The notes beneath the pieces were generated by a model. It was not told the DNA's origin and searched no databases. It saw nothing but the letters and a program-made list of their open reading frames with translations. Made by a program: the position numbers and the translations under genes. Shown here in pieces: positions 7,926 to 22,500 of a DNA stretch of 22,500 nt. The stretch spans positions 240,091 to 262,590 of the forward strand of contig CAJNDS010002526.1 in the NCBI GenBank assembly GCA_905221605.1, in the 5' to 3' direction. The stretch is from Symbiodinium natans. Taxonomy: Eukaryota; Sar; Dinophyceae; Suessiales; Symbiodiniaceae. Position 1 is the stretch's first letter. Every line of letters starts with the position of its first letter.

Positions 7926-10175
7926 GTTCTCGAGCTTCGGACAAGTGAAGGCAGACATAATGCAGTTGATGCAGCACGGCAGTTGACTTGTGAACCCGTG
8001 ATGGCAAGGTGGGCATGCAGAATGTTCACTCGACCGGGAATGGTTGCTTCACAATGGTAGGCTGCGGCCTTACAATGAATTACGTGGTCCCAACATGAGC
8101 GCCGAAGATCAGCCACATCAGATCAGACATGCAGTGACATGCAGCTTGTCATGCGCACCTGAATTTGCTGGGGGCCGATAATATCCGACAATGGACTTGC
8201 TGAAAGAGACAGAGTTGGAATGCAAGGCAGCAATGAGCACCATAAAAGCCTCAAAAGTCTCGGAACTGGTTTCGAGGCCCCATATACTTGGTAGATTGCT
8301 TGGTAGTTCTTGGTGACCTGCTGGAGTTGGCAAGTTCCCGAACATCCATTGGTAGTCATAAGAAGGGGTAAGTATGGTAACTCTCTTGCAACCCTAACTA
8401 TAACTACCCATGAACCTCCAAGTACGTCCCAATGTGCCAAGGGTGTCCTTGGCATGGTATGTATCCTCAACCTACTCACCCTACAGATGCCAAGCAAATC
8501 GTGCAGACATGTCCTGACAATGCACCGTGAAAGTCGGATCCGTAGTACTTCTACGGATGCTCGTCGACGTTGCCCGGCACTTAAATCTGAAGCTGAAAGA
8601 TGCGCCAGGGTAGCGCAAGGAATTGAGGAGGCTGGGACACCCCAAATACATTCGCACCACAGCCTATGGGAGACAGAGAGACAATGTGCAGCATGGTGAT
8701 CAATGCCAATGATGCCAAAAGTCAGTGCTGTGCTGAACCAGGTTGGCTTCACAGCGCTCTTCGCCACAGGAAAGATAGCGGGTTCATGAAGCCATTCACG
8801 GAGGATGGATGGAAATGCCTGAGCAACTCTGCCGCATAAAAAGCAAACACTACGGCATCCATGAGTGTGGCTGGCATCGTGAATTGAAGGGGTGGATGTT
8901 GGAGTTGCTGGCTAAGGCAGGTTGAACAAGCCCCCTTCGCATCGCACTTAGCCCTTGCTATGGCTCGATAATGGCAATTTGAAGTGCTTTTCCTTGCCAG
9001 CATTCTCAGCATGCCAAGGGGCGACCGCGGCCTTTCAGCAGCCTTCTCGCAGAAATCTGAGCCTTGACTCATCGACATCGCGAGGGATGGAAGCAAGCGC
9101 GAGAGACGTGACATGCCATGACGGGAAGAGAGACCTATTTATAGGTACGTGGTTACAGTTGGTTACTGGGTCGACAGGGCGGTGAGGGAGTGCATGGCAC
9201 CTTTGCTTGCCATACCCCTGGACGCAAGGAAGAGGTACTCACTTGCTGTAGGAGCTTTTGCCCAGACACGCACCGAGACTTAGTCTGAGGGGTAATGGTG
9301 CCTTCAACCACCGTCACCGTGACAGCGCATGACGGCCCGACGTGCTGAGCACAGGGAGAGGCAGCCACGGAAGTCAACACATGCCAGCAGGGTGACACCA
9401 GTGATGAGTAGACACCAATACAGCAAGCAGCACAAGGGTCAAGCAGCACCCAGTACAGATTTCAAATGCGACACAGGCCACGAGAGTCTGATGCACCATA
9501 TGGCGCCCAACCAGCTGACACATAGTCAGTCGCAACAAAAAAGTCGCGTGGATATCTAGTTAGCTGTGTTGATGTCAACAGGCTGGATCATGATGCAGAT
9601 GATTCGCATGTGGGGATAGATCCAGAAGCATCTAGCTGTCCACAATGTTGTCACGTTTTGGACTGTACCTGTGACTCGCCTGTGACTCAAATGTTTACCA
9701 CCCAACTGCCGCTTGGTCAGAAGTGCTGAGTATGTCAGTGGGGTTGAGGTTTCCTCGAACGAGGGTTGCAGAACAATGTCTTCCTTGGAAAGCCTTGCCG
9801 ATGCTTGCATGCGGGACTTGAAAGCCATTGTAGTCCACGTGCGTTGATTTGTCATCTCACCGTGGGGTGTGCGGCCGACGCATCTTCGGCCTGTTCCTAG
9901 CACATCGTCATGCAGTAGTCAGTTTTAATTAGTTTGCCGCGTTCCGCACTGGACATCGACAAACTCAAATCACCAAGGAAAATGACACGGACTTGTCGGA
10001 GAATGGCATTCCCTGAGAGGATGTGCTGCGTTGTCTTCTGGCATTCTGGCTGTGACAGTGGCCTTCAGGGCATCACTGGAAAAGATAGGTGCCTGACTTC
10101 TGTGTTATTTGCCACAGTCATTTGCCAAAGAGGTACTTGGCCCAAGGCACTCGGTACACGCTTGCATCTGTACAG
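7926..10175. other. No secure gene; weak coding-like patches
   Basis: About 2.2 kb without a recognised family. Protein-like patches on + are 8191-8316 (MDLLKETELECKAAMSTIKA), about 8580-8690 (SEAERCARVAQGIEEAG) and about 8765-8845 (DSGFMKPFTEDGWKCLSNS). On the minus strand, 8118-8345 contains GYYRPPANSGAHDKL and 8749-9114 contains MDAVVFAFYAAELLRHFH. The strands compete and neither is convincing. Confidence 0.3.
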
Positions 10176-16725
<6,550 letters not shown>

Positions 16726-17224
16726 CAGTCGCGCTCGTGTCAGAAAGTTAGAAGATTGTTAGAAGCATCATTGTGGGACAGGCATGAACAGCAAAAACGT
16801 GCTGTCTGCAGCTACGCCTTTTGTCATGCCCCGCGTGCACTATGTGCGCTGTCTCTGTGCGATGGTGACGCTTGTAGGCGTGCTTTGAGCTGCCTTGTTT
16901 CACTGCAGAGAAGCCGTCTCACATGGTGTGCTAGCATTCTAGCTTGCGGACCATGAGCTACACATGCACCATCAAAGAAGCTCATTTGCATCTTGAAGCC
17001 GCCCGTGCCAAGTGCGTGGGTCTGCTGTGAAATCAAAACAAAGTTAAAAGCCGGCTTTGACACTTCAATTCAAGATCCTGAGTGAGCCGAGTCGAGGTTG
17101 CTCTCGGCTCCGTCGGCACAGCTCGAGAAGTATTTAGAACAGAAATGTAGACACCGCAATGGCGAGCAAACCCCAAACCCATCAGGTTGCAGTACCATAG
17201 AGGCGAAGTGGAATGACATATGCG
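16726..17224. other. No gene recognised
   Basis: No motif, repeat or RNA gene is evident on either strand. Probably intergenic. Confidence 0.4.
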
Positions 17225-17386
17225 ATGCACTGTCGACGTGCTGACCGACTGTCCGTGAAAGACTCGGGGTTATGCGAAGAGTCGTTTGTGATCATGAGCG
17301 AAGATCCAGCCCAAGTACTGCGCGTGCTATGCAACGCCAACGATGGCAAAGCAGCAGCTGCGGTACAACACTCTCACATGCTATAG
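17225..17386 (+). CDS. Short coding-like ORF, family unknown
   Basis: Fifty-three codons from ATG to TAG. The peptide is protein-like: ADRLSVKDSGLCEESFVIMS, then EDPAQVLRVLCNANDGKAAA. It may be an exon rather than a complete gene. No family is recognised. Confidence 0.35.
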   Translation: MHCRRADRLSVKDSGLCEESFVIMSEDPAQVLRVLCNANDGKAAAAVQHSHML

Positions 17387-17418
17387 TTGTTATTTTCATA
17401 AAGGCAACAGCCGTAGAT

Positions 17419-17515
17419 GTATACACCAACTAACGGTGTTTGATGGCGGAGATTTTCCTTTTCATGTGACGGACTTTGCTCCAAGAGCCAAAGTGCCATG
17501 GCCGAATCACCAAGC
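17419..17515 (+). CDS. Coding-like segment ending in a canonical donor
   Basis: Encodes LTVFDGGDFPFHVTDFAPRA and then KVPWPNHQ, followed by CAG|GTGAGT, a perfect canonical donor. This supports an exon on the + strand. The family is unknown. It may belong with the neighbouring segments at 17225 and 17533. Confidence 0.35.
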
Positions 17516-17532
17516 AGGTGAGTGACTGGGTA

Positions 17533-17785
17533 GAGGGCGCCTCGAACACTTGAGCATGCTCGGACGTCCGCTCCGAAGAAAGGGCCACCGATGAATGTTA
17601 AGCTGTTGAGCAAATGTGCACGGTTTGAAGTGTCAGTTGCAACCTCAGCAAGCACCATGGGCTTGTTAAGTAGTACCCTAACAGGTGGAATGGGTTTGTT
17701 CTCTTTACGTTCAGTTATGTTGTCGTTCCCTTGGCGAGCGATAGTACAAAGACTCGGCTTCCCTGATCACACTGTCGATAAATGA
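17533..17785 (+). CDS. Coding-like segment, family unknown
   Basis: Open frame with a protein-like first half (SAPKKGPPMNVKLLSKCARF and then EVSVATSAS). The second half is hydrophobic and may be intron. It lies directly before the first MITE. An antisense frame (HLLNSLTFIGGPFFGADVRA) overlaps, so the strand is not certain. Confidence 0.3.
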
Positions 17786-17806
17786 TAAATGCCACAAATG
17801 CCGTGG

Positions 17807-17814
17807 GTGGCAAC
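17807..17814. repeat. Target-site duplication of MITE copy 1, left (GTGGCAAC)
   Basis: Repeated exactly at 18109-18116. Confidence 0.88.
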
Positions 17815-18108
17815 ATCCCCTCAGTTTGCGGGGGGTCTTAAATGGTGACCCTTCGGTGTCAGGGAACCAGGGGTCTGAAATGGGTCCAGAGGCATTTTAG
17901 ACCCTTCCCGGCTTGCCCATTGCAGACCTGTCGGTGTCGCGCTCTTTGGGCCCGGCTGTGGGTTGTCTTAGCCATGTTGCAGATTGCAGTCCATAGCCAA
18001 CAAAAGGTCTAAAATGGTTTGCCCGGGTTATGCCCAGTCCCTGGGAAATAGCACAGTTGGGGCCTAAAATGGGCGCCCTAGGCCCCTCCCCTGACAACCT
18101 GAGGGCGT
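17815..18108. mobile_element. MITE copy 1, 294 bp
   Basis: Begins ATCCCCTCAGTTTG and ends CAACCTGAGGGCGT, an inverted repeat of about 14 bp with a few changes at the right end. It is flanked by the perfect 8-bp duplication GTGGCAAC. It is alignable along its length with 19642-19927, differing by small indels. Inside, GTCTxAAATGG-type motifs occur four times directly (near 17835, 17875, 18007 and 18063) and once inverted (near 17894). No coding capacity. Confidence 0.93.
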
Positions 18109-18116
18109 GTGGCAAC
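18109..18116. repeat. Target-site duplication of MITE copy 1, right
   Basis: GTGGCAAC, identical to 17807-17814. Confidence 0.88.
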
Positions 18117-18643
18117 TGTAGGCTTGCTTTCCTGCCAAGCTCCTATCTGATCACACTGGAGCTCGCACAGCATGGCATCACGTTGTTCCTCGTGTGCCTG
18201 GAAAGCGTCAGCGGCGTTTGTGAGAATGAGAATGTCATGATGCAGTTTAGTATAACTGTGTCTGGTGATGCCTTCCACCGCTTACTTCACGGGTTCATGG
18301 AAGATGGTTAAAGCACAAATGTCGGCAGTAGTCACTGACAGCTTGGAATAAAACGCTATGTAGCGTTGAGCTTTTGTTCTGATGAGCTTAAATGCGGCCT
18401 TCTTCGTTGGCTGCTAGGTATGCTAGTATGCCATGATGCGACGCATATGTCTACATCCCCTGCTGGGCCACTGGTCGATGTCAACATGGCGGATGGCCGA
18501 GAAGCAACGCGGTCGTTGCGCAAGCATATCAAGATGCAAGGCCGCTGCACGAAGCGCACAGTTGCTTCTGCATGGTTTGTCGTAGTACCGTAGACACTGG
18601 GGCTCGGTAGGGCTCGGAGCTGGCTCGTACCTTGATTGTGCAG
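18117..18643. other. No secure gene
   Basis: Mixed open frames on both strands without a recognised family. The + strand frame near 18160-18310 (LELAQHGITLFLVCLESVSG) and the one near 18450-18590 are possible but unsupported. Confidence 0.3.
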
Positions 18644-18729
18644 GACCTAAAGCAGCTATTGACGGCCTGCGGCGCATGGTGCATCATGCACTTGAGGCCT
18701 CGCCTTCTCACAAAGAGAAAATGAGGTGA
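18644..18729 (+). CDS. Possible upstream exon of the PPR gene
   Basis: After ATTGTGCAG the frame gives GPKAAIDGLRRMVHHALEAS and then PSHKEKMR before a TGA. It is helix-like, as expected of PPR or linker helices, and lies upstream of the first clear PPR motif on the same strand. Confidence 0.35.
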
Positions 18730-18815
18730 CATGACGTGAACCAACGCCCAAGCAATAGGCGTCGTTGCTCAGTGCAGGATGCAATGTCAAGCGCTGTTGG
18801 AATTTGTTTTTGCAG

Positions 18816-19247
18816 GTGAACGTGATACACTGCAATGTCGTCATTTCAGCATGCGCCGCCGCGACCGACTGGTCGTCAGCATGGGGCTTGCTGAGCCGCA
18901 TGCGCACTGCATGGGTTGAGGCAACAATCGCCAGTTTATACCTCAGAGTCTGCCCATCATCTTCGCAGTGGCCAGCAAGCCTAGCCTGCTGTGCCGTGAA
19001 CCGAGGTTACGGTGGCGTTGCTGCGAGTTTGAAACGCGGCTGGCCCCGAGCATTAGCCTTGCACGAAGCTTTGTCGCCGTCCGGCCTTCGCCCGAGCACA
19101 ATCTTGATGACATCCATCGCAGCCGGGCTCCAGCAAGGCTGGGAGACTTCGACATGTATGAGCCTCATAGCTATCCGATCCAAGTGCAGGTCTTCAGTGG
19201 CAGCGATCTCTTGCGTTGGGGGTGTTGGACCGTGCGCTGCCACCTAG
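18816..19247 (+). CDS. PPR protein segment with two motifs
   Basis: After TTTTTGCAG the frame encodes NVIHCNVVISACAAATDWSS and then AWGLLSRM, a canonical pentatricopeptide motif: helix A with N-x-x-I-S-A-C, W in the loop, then helix B. A second motif, KRGWPRALALHEALSPSGLR followed by PSTILMTSIAAG, starts near 19032. The stretch between, about 18920-19020, is not PPR-like and may be an intron beginning at a GC donor after GTTGAG. PPR proteins bind organelle RNA in a modular way. The I-x-A-C signature is very common in dinoflagellate PPRs. Confidence 0.75.
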   Translation: MNVIHCNVVISACAAATDWSSAWGLLSRMRTAWVEATIASLYLRVCPSSSQWPASLACCAVNRGYGGVAASLKRGWPRALALHEALSPSGLRPSTILMTSIAAGLQQGWETSTCMSLIAIRSKCRSSVAAISCVGGVGPCAAT

Positions 19248-19468
19248 TGTGACTCTTGGATACTCTTGGCACCGTGAAGTTTGAATCGTTCCCATTCGAC
19301 AGGACGGAGTTTCTCAGTTGCCACACGTTGCATGACGTTGCTACAGTATACTTTCAGTACAATAGCAAAGTCTCGGGCGCAATGCGCTGGCTTCACGTCG
19401 AATTTGGCTGCAGAAGGCTTGTGCCACCGATGCGCTCATGCTTCTTGGACCCTTCGAACTCAATACAC

Positions 19469-19640
19469 ATTTGTGCTACAATTCCACGAAAATCCCTCAG
19501 CTTCCCGACTTCCCGCGCCGCCGTACGCGCCGCAGTCCGCTCTCGCGTCCCTCCGGCTCTGTCCTCCAGTGCTACATTTGTACTAAAATTCAACGAAAAT
19601 CCCTCAGCTTCCCGCGCCGCAGTACGCGCCGCAGTACGTA
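19469..19640. repeat. Two-copy direct repeat, offset 107 bp
   Basis: The unit starting ATTTGTGCTACAATTC at 19469 recurs as ATTTGTACTAAAATTC at 19576. Both continue CGAAAATCCCTCAGCTTCCCG and then CGCCGCAGT-type units. The array is cut by MITE copy 2 and its CGCCGCAGTCCG end resumes after it. Confidence 0.85.
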
Positions 19641-19641
19641 G
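19634..19641. repeat. Target-site duplication of MITE copy 2, left (GTACGTAG)
   Basis: Repeated exactly at 19928-19935. Confidence 0.92.
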
Positions 19642-19927
19642 ATCCCCTCAGTTTGCGGGGGGTCTTAAATGGTGACCAGGGTCAGGGAACCAGGGGTCTG
19701 AAATGGGTCCAGAGGCATTTTAGACCCCGGCTTGCCATTGCAGACCTAGAGCCTTGGACGTGTCGCGCTCTTTGGGCCCGGCTGTGGGTTTTCTTAGCCA
19801 TGCAGATGCAGTCGCCAACAAAAGGCCTAAAATGGTTTGCCCGGGTTATGCCCAGTCCCTGGGAAGTAGCACAGTTGGGGGTCTAAAATGGGCGCCCTAG
19901 GCCCCTCCCCTGACAACCTGAGGGGAT
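19642..19927. mobile_element. MITE copy 2, 286 bp
   Basis: Begins ATCCCCTCAGTTTG and ends CAACCTGAGGGGAT, so the 14-bp termini are inverted with a single mismatch. It is flanked by the perfect 8-bp duplication GTACGTAG. Same family as 17815-18108 and in the same orientation. Its right end is better preserved than in copy 1. It is inserted in a direct-repeat region between PPR segments. Confidence 0.95.
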
Positions 19928-19935
19928 GTACGTAG
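19928..19935. repeat. Target-site duplication of MITE copy 2, right
   Basis: GTACGTAG, identical to 19634-19641. Confidence 0.92.
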
Positions 19936-19957
19936 TACGCGCCGCAGTCCGGAACAC

Positions 19958-20160
19958 ATTCACGTTTTCATCCCCGCAGGCGCCGTCCCGTTTCGTTTTC
20001 GCTCCGTCCCGTTGCGATTCCCGCGCCATGCCCGTTTCATCTTGGGATCCCCGCGCCATCCCCGTTTCGTTTTCACCCTGCGGCTCTGATCACCCGTTTC
20101 GTTCTCATTCTCATCCCTGCTTCGTTTTCATCCCCGTTTCGCTTTCACCCCGCGTCGCCA
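19958..20160. repeat. Degenerate CCCGTTTCGTTTTC minisatellite
   Basis: The phrase CCCGTTTCGTTTTC or close variants recurs at least six times, mixed with ATCCCCGCGCCAT units. Spacing is irregular at about 15-40 bp. Confidence 0.8.
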
Positions 20161-20375
20161 TTCGTGGGTATCGCTCTCTCGCGTTTTGAACCTAAACGAG
20201 AACCCAACATCCGAGATGTTTTTGGGAAAAAAGAAAGTCTTGGTAATGGCTTCACTCCCACAAAGTGCAAAAACTTTTGAACTCAGTTGTCCATTGTCGG
20301 ATGAGTGTTTGATTGAACGATCCCAAAGCCCCCCAGACATTCCAACACCAGAACTGTTTCTGTGCTGAGCAGTGT

Positions 20376-20537
20376 GGCATGCAGCACCAAGAATGCGCAC
20401 TGGTGGGTTTGGAAGTCTTGCTGAAGCAAAGGATCTGCCAAAATGCAGTTGCATCTGCCTGTGCAAAAAGTTTCATCTGGTCGGCAGCACTTCATATTCT
20501 TATGGGCCAGCCTGGCACTCAGAGCAACGAATGCTAG
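20376..20537 (+). CDS. PPR motif segment
   Basis: Encodes LVGLEVLLKQRICQNAVASA and then CAKSFIWSAALHIL. NAVASACAKSxxWxxALHxL is a typical dinoflagellate PPR motif, preceded by the end of another helix. Upstream codons (FQHQNCFCAEQC) are not PPR-like, so the exon probably starts near 20376. Confidence 0.7.
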   Translation, partial: GMQHQECALVGLEVLLKQRICQNAVASACAKSFIWSAALHILMGQPGTQSNEC

Positions 20538-20632
20538 TGCTTTGGTAGCACTACAGCATCAGAAGTCATTGCGCTGAAGTCGGTGTTTAGAGGCCACGGC
20601 ACTGACGGTGAATAGGACTTCAGTTGTTTGCA

Positions 20633-20794
20633 GTGGCTGCCAGGAAGGAAAAGCTCATGCAGCCGGATGCCAGTTCAGTGGGGAGCGCCACGGATGCTTT
20701 CACCAATGCAAGAATGTGGAGAAGCGCGTGTCTTGGCATGCGTGAAAGCCTCCAAGTTGGGGCAGCAGATTGCAGCCAGCTTGTGCGAGAGTGA
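20633..20794 (+). CDS. Degenerate PPR-like segment
   Basis: Frame with MQPDASSVGSATDAFTNARM and then WRSACLGM. The ANARMWRSA-like helix with its Trp is PPR-like, but the N-x-x-I-x-A-C core is missing. Likely a decayed motif or an exon end. It ends in TGA at 20792-20794. Confidence 0.4.
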   Translation: MAARKEKLMQPDASSVGSATDAFTNARMWRSACLGMRESLQVGAADCSQLVRE

Positions 20795-20980
20795 GCGTCA
20801 AAACAAGGATTACATGGCTTCGAAAAAGCAGTTTTTCGAGGGTCGCGTTGGAGTCGAAAGGAATGAAAGATCAATTGCGAATGCAAGGGGGGGCTCAGTT
20901 AAAGAGGGTGGCCTAATGAACTGTTTCGGCCAGTTTTCGAAGCGGTAGAAATTGAAAGTTTCTTCAAGAATTTCTTCCAC

Positions 20981-21130
20981 TTGCACGACATTGACCAAGT
21001 GAGGTTGAGAATCCTGCATGGAATGATGGACCTACAGATCCGGTGCCATCAGATTGCTTACAACTCTGCAGCGAGCGCATGTGTCGCCATGCGAGAGTGG
21101 AAAGAGGTCAGGACATTCGAGCAGCCCGTG
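20981..21130 (+). CDS. PPR motif segment
   Basis: Encodes RCHQIAYNSAASACVAMREW and then KEVRTFEQ, a clear PPR motif with the Y-N-S-A-x-S-A-C helix. The part before it (VRLRILHGMMDLQI) would be the second helix of the preceding unit. After about 21130 the frame loses PPR character. Confidence 0.7.
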
Positions 21131-21288
21131 TGCAGTGAACCTGTGCGCTGTTTGGCCAGGTGTTGGGGGTGCTCAGGGATATGGCTCTGAACTTCGCAAC
21201 CTTGAGCACCAGGAGCACCCGGGCTTTCTGTTTCAGTGTGAGTTTTACAAAGGATCATGTATTAAAGGCTGAGCGAGCAGATTCTGCC

Positions 21289-21400
21289 TCTGCACACGGC
21301 AAGAGTCAAGGCTTCAATGCGGCGATCTGCGCTTTACCAAGCACTGCCAGGTGGCAACACGCAGCTTTACTGATACAGGCCATGAGCGATTCCTTTCTTC
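21289..21400 (+). CDS. PPR motif segment
   Basis: Encodes KSQGFNAAICALPSTARWQH and then AALLIQAMSD, a PPR motif with the F-N-A-A-I-C-A-L core. The next motif is in another frame, so an intron or an indel lies near 21400. Confidence 0.7.
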
Positions 21401-21423
21401 GGGCTTCAAGAGTGACTCAGCTT

Positions 21424-21592
21424 TCTGCAAGGCCTTATCCAGAGATGGCTTGAAGCCAAGCACAGTGTCCTTGAACTCTCACATTGATGCTTGTGGTGCC
21501 GACTGGGCGCTGTCAGTCGCCATACTGGACATCGCACAAGCCGCGACTATTGTACCTGAAACACGGCTTCACATTTGCAACCTAAAGACGTA
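21424..21592 (+). CDS. PPR motif segment
   Basis: Encodes FCKALSRDGLKPSTVSLNSH and then IDACGADWALSVAIL. GLKPSTVxxNxxIxAC is the standard junction of two PPR units. It ends in TAG shortly after CNLKT. Confidence 0.7.
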
Positions 21593-21660
21593 GGCAGAGG
21601 CCGGGAATGCGTCGCAATTAGCGGTACGAGCGGGCAAACTGCAGCCACGTTGCATGCTGA

Positions 21661-21833
21661 CTTTTGGTTGCACGTTTCAAGGACCGGCTAAGCTGCAATT
21701 CGGTTCTCAGCGCGTGCTCCAACTACGAAGCGTGGCAAACGTCTTTGTCCATTGTCGGCCAATCTCGCCAGCACAAGTCTGCAGATGTCGTTGGCTTGAA
21801 CTCGGCGCCTTGTCATGGCAGCAAGCCTGTGTA
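21661..21833 (+). CDS. PPR motif segment
   Basis: Encodes LSCNSVLSACSNYEAWQTSL and then a second start, ADVVGLNSA, 34 residues on. The spacing fits PPR. Soon after LNSA the frame runs into a stop, with PPR-like coding lost. Confidence 0.65.
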
Positions 21834-21839
21834 ATCTAG

Positions 21840-22064
21840 AGTACGCTTGGCATCGGCTTCACGGATGACACGCTGGGACATGCTCTTTCTCAACTCGTCC
21901 CACTGCTCTTAGCGACCGCTGAGGCCATGCGGGCATGCAGGCGACATTGGGAAGAAGCTTTAAACCTTTGCTCCGGGCTCTTGCCAAGAGCTGTGCGGCC
22001 CAGACGCCGGTCGCAACACAGAGCACACGCTAGCACAAATGACGAAACGTCCCACCTGCTGTGA
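21840..22064 (+). CDS. PPR motif segment
   Basis: Seventy-four open codons including TAEAMRACRRHWEEALNLCS, a PPR motif with R-A-C in place of S-A-C and W-E-E-A-L-N-L in the second helix. The basic tail after GLLPRA is not PPR and is probably intron. Confidence 0.6.
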   Translation, partial: STLGIGFTDDTLGHALSQLVPLLLATAEAMRACRRHWEEALNLCSGLLPRAVRPRRRSQHRAHASTNDETSHLL

Positions 22065-22147
22065 GACGTTTGCTGAATGTCGCTTCAAGTGAAAGAGTTC
22101 ATGCTTTGCCAAGGCTCAATTACTCTGAATACAGCTTCTTGGCATGA

Positions 22148-22500
22148 TCTCGGCCTATCGTGGTATGTTCACAGCTTCGCAGTCCTGCCAGATGTTTTGA
22201 GGTGCTGAGTTCATGCGAACAGTGTGTGCGGTGGCTGCAAGCGCTTTGGGTTCTGGGCAGTTGGCGCCGGCTGAGGACAGATTTGTTACTCCTTTCTTGC
22301 AGTAACCACTACAACAGACGGCGGACGACCACCCTTAAGCAGCCTGCAGCCAATTCCCATGTCACAGACCACAGCATGCGGAGGCATGGCAGCGAACGGC
22401 AGGTTAATCAGCTCTTTGTTTCCGCCGCGGTCTGGCGATTTGACTCTTGGGGCTGGCACGAAAAACGTGACAGCGCATATTCTCGGAGACGCCCATCGGA
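22148..22500 (+). CDS. PPR motif segment, runs off window
   Basis: A frame open to the end of the window. It contains FEVLSSCEQCVRWLQALWVL near 22196-22260, a PPR-like motif. Beyond that the peptide is Arg/Ser-rich. Another frame, open from about 22305 to the end (LGAGTKNVTAHILGDAH at its 3' part), is an alternative next exon. Confidence 0.5.

Noticed and set aside
8123-8767. 214-codon minus-strand frame as a gene
   Set aside because: No recognisable family, Cys/Arg/Leu-rich shadow-like composition, and + strand patches in the same place look at least as protein-like.
9556-9903. 115-codon minus-strand frame as a retroelement fragment
   Set aside because: No reverse transcriptase, integrase or RNase H motif can be found. 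The resemblance was only in length and position.
19256-19675. 139-codon + strand frame between PPR segments
   Set aside because: Its 3' half is the direct repeat and MITE end, its 5' half shows no PPR or other motif, and two alternative frames overlap.

Overview
This window looks like nuclear DNA of a dinoflagellate, possibly a Symbiodiniaceae-like species. I infer this from four things. Short coding pieces are scattered among long non-coding stretches. Reading frames join across introns only if GC-AG, and once GA-AG, splice borders are allowed next to GT-AG. Microsatellites and non-autonomous DNA transposons are abundant. The recognisable families (DUF4246 oxygenase-like, MORN, PPR, ankyrin) are all expanded in dinoflagellates. 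Every recognisable coding piece is on the + strand. No tRNA, rRNA, CRISPR array or bacterial-type signal was seen.

Layout. (1) 1.0-3.7 kb: scattered coding-like exons of an unassigned gene or gene remnant, with one ankyrin-like exon and a possible ubiquitin-like segment, plus two GT microsatellites at 0.3 and 1.4 kb. (2) 4.56-7.93 kb: the best-supported gene, a six-exon DUF4246/2-oxoglutarate-Fe(II) oxygenase-like gene. Its frame, splice phases and H-x-D...H metal motif are all readable. Its fourth intron holds an 817-bp near-palindrome built from a 19-20-bp repeat. (3) 7.9-10.2 kb: no secure gene. (4) 10.18-16.73 kb: exons of a MORN-repeat protein. The gene is interrupted by a 2.7-kb compound satellite, about 1.2 kb of which is almost only A and C on the + strand, and by a 716-bp transposon-like element with 26-bp terminal inverted repeats and an 8-bp target duplication. 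(5) 17.2-18.1 kb: unassigned coding-like segments and the first copy of a ~290-bp MITE. (6) 18.6-22.5 kb: many pentatricopeptide (PPR) motifs in changing frames, interrupted by the second MITE copy and a degenerate minisatellite.

The genes have no evident joint pathway. A MORN protein would act at membranes or the cell cortex, PPR proteins in organelle RNA processing, and the DUF4246 protein probably as a soluble oxygenase-like enzyme. What links them is architecture: one strand, mixed splice borders, and introns colonised by repeats. The novel items are the two transposon families with intact target duplications, the intronic palindrome and the A/C-only satellite.
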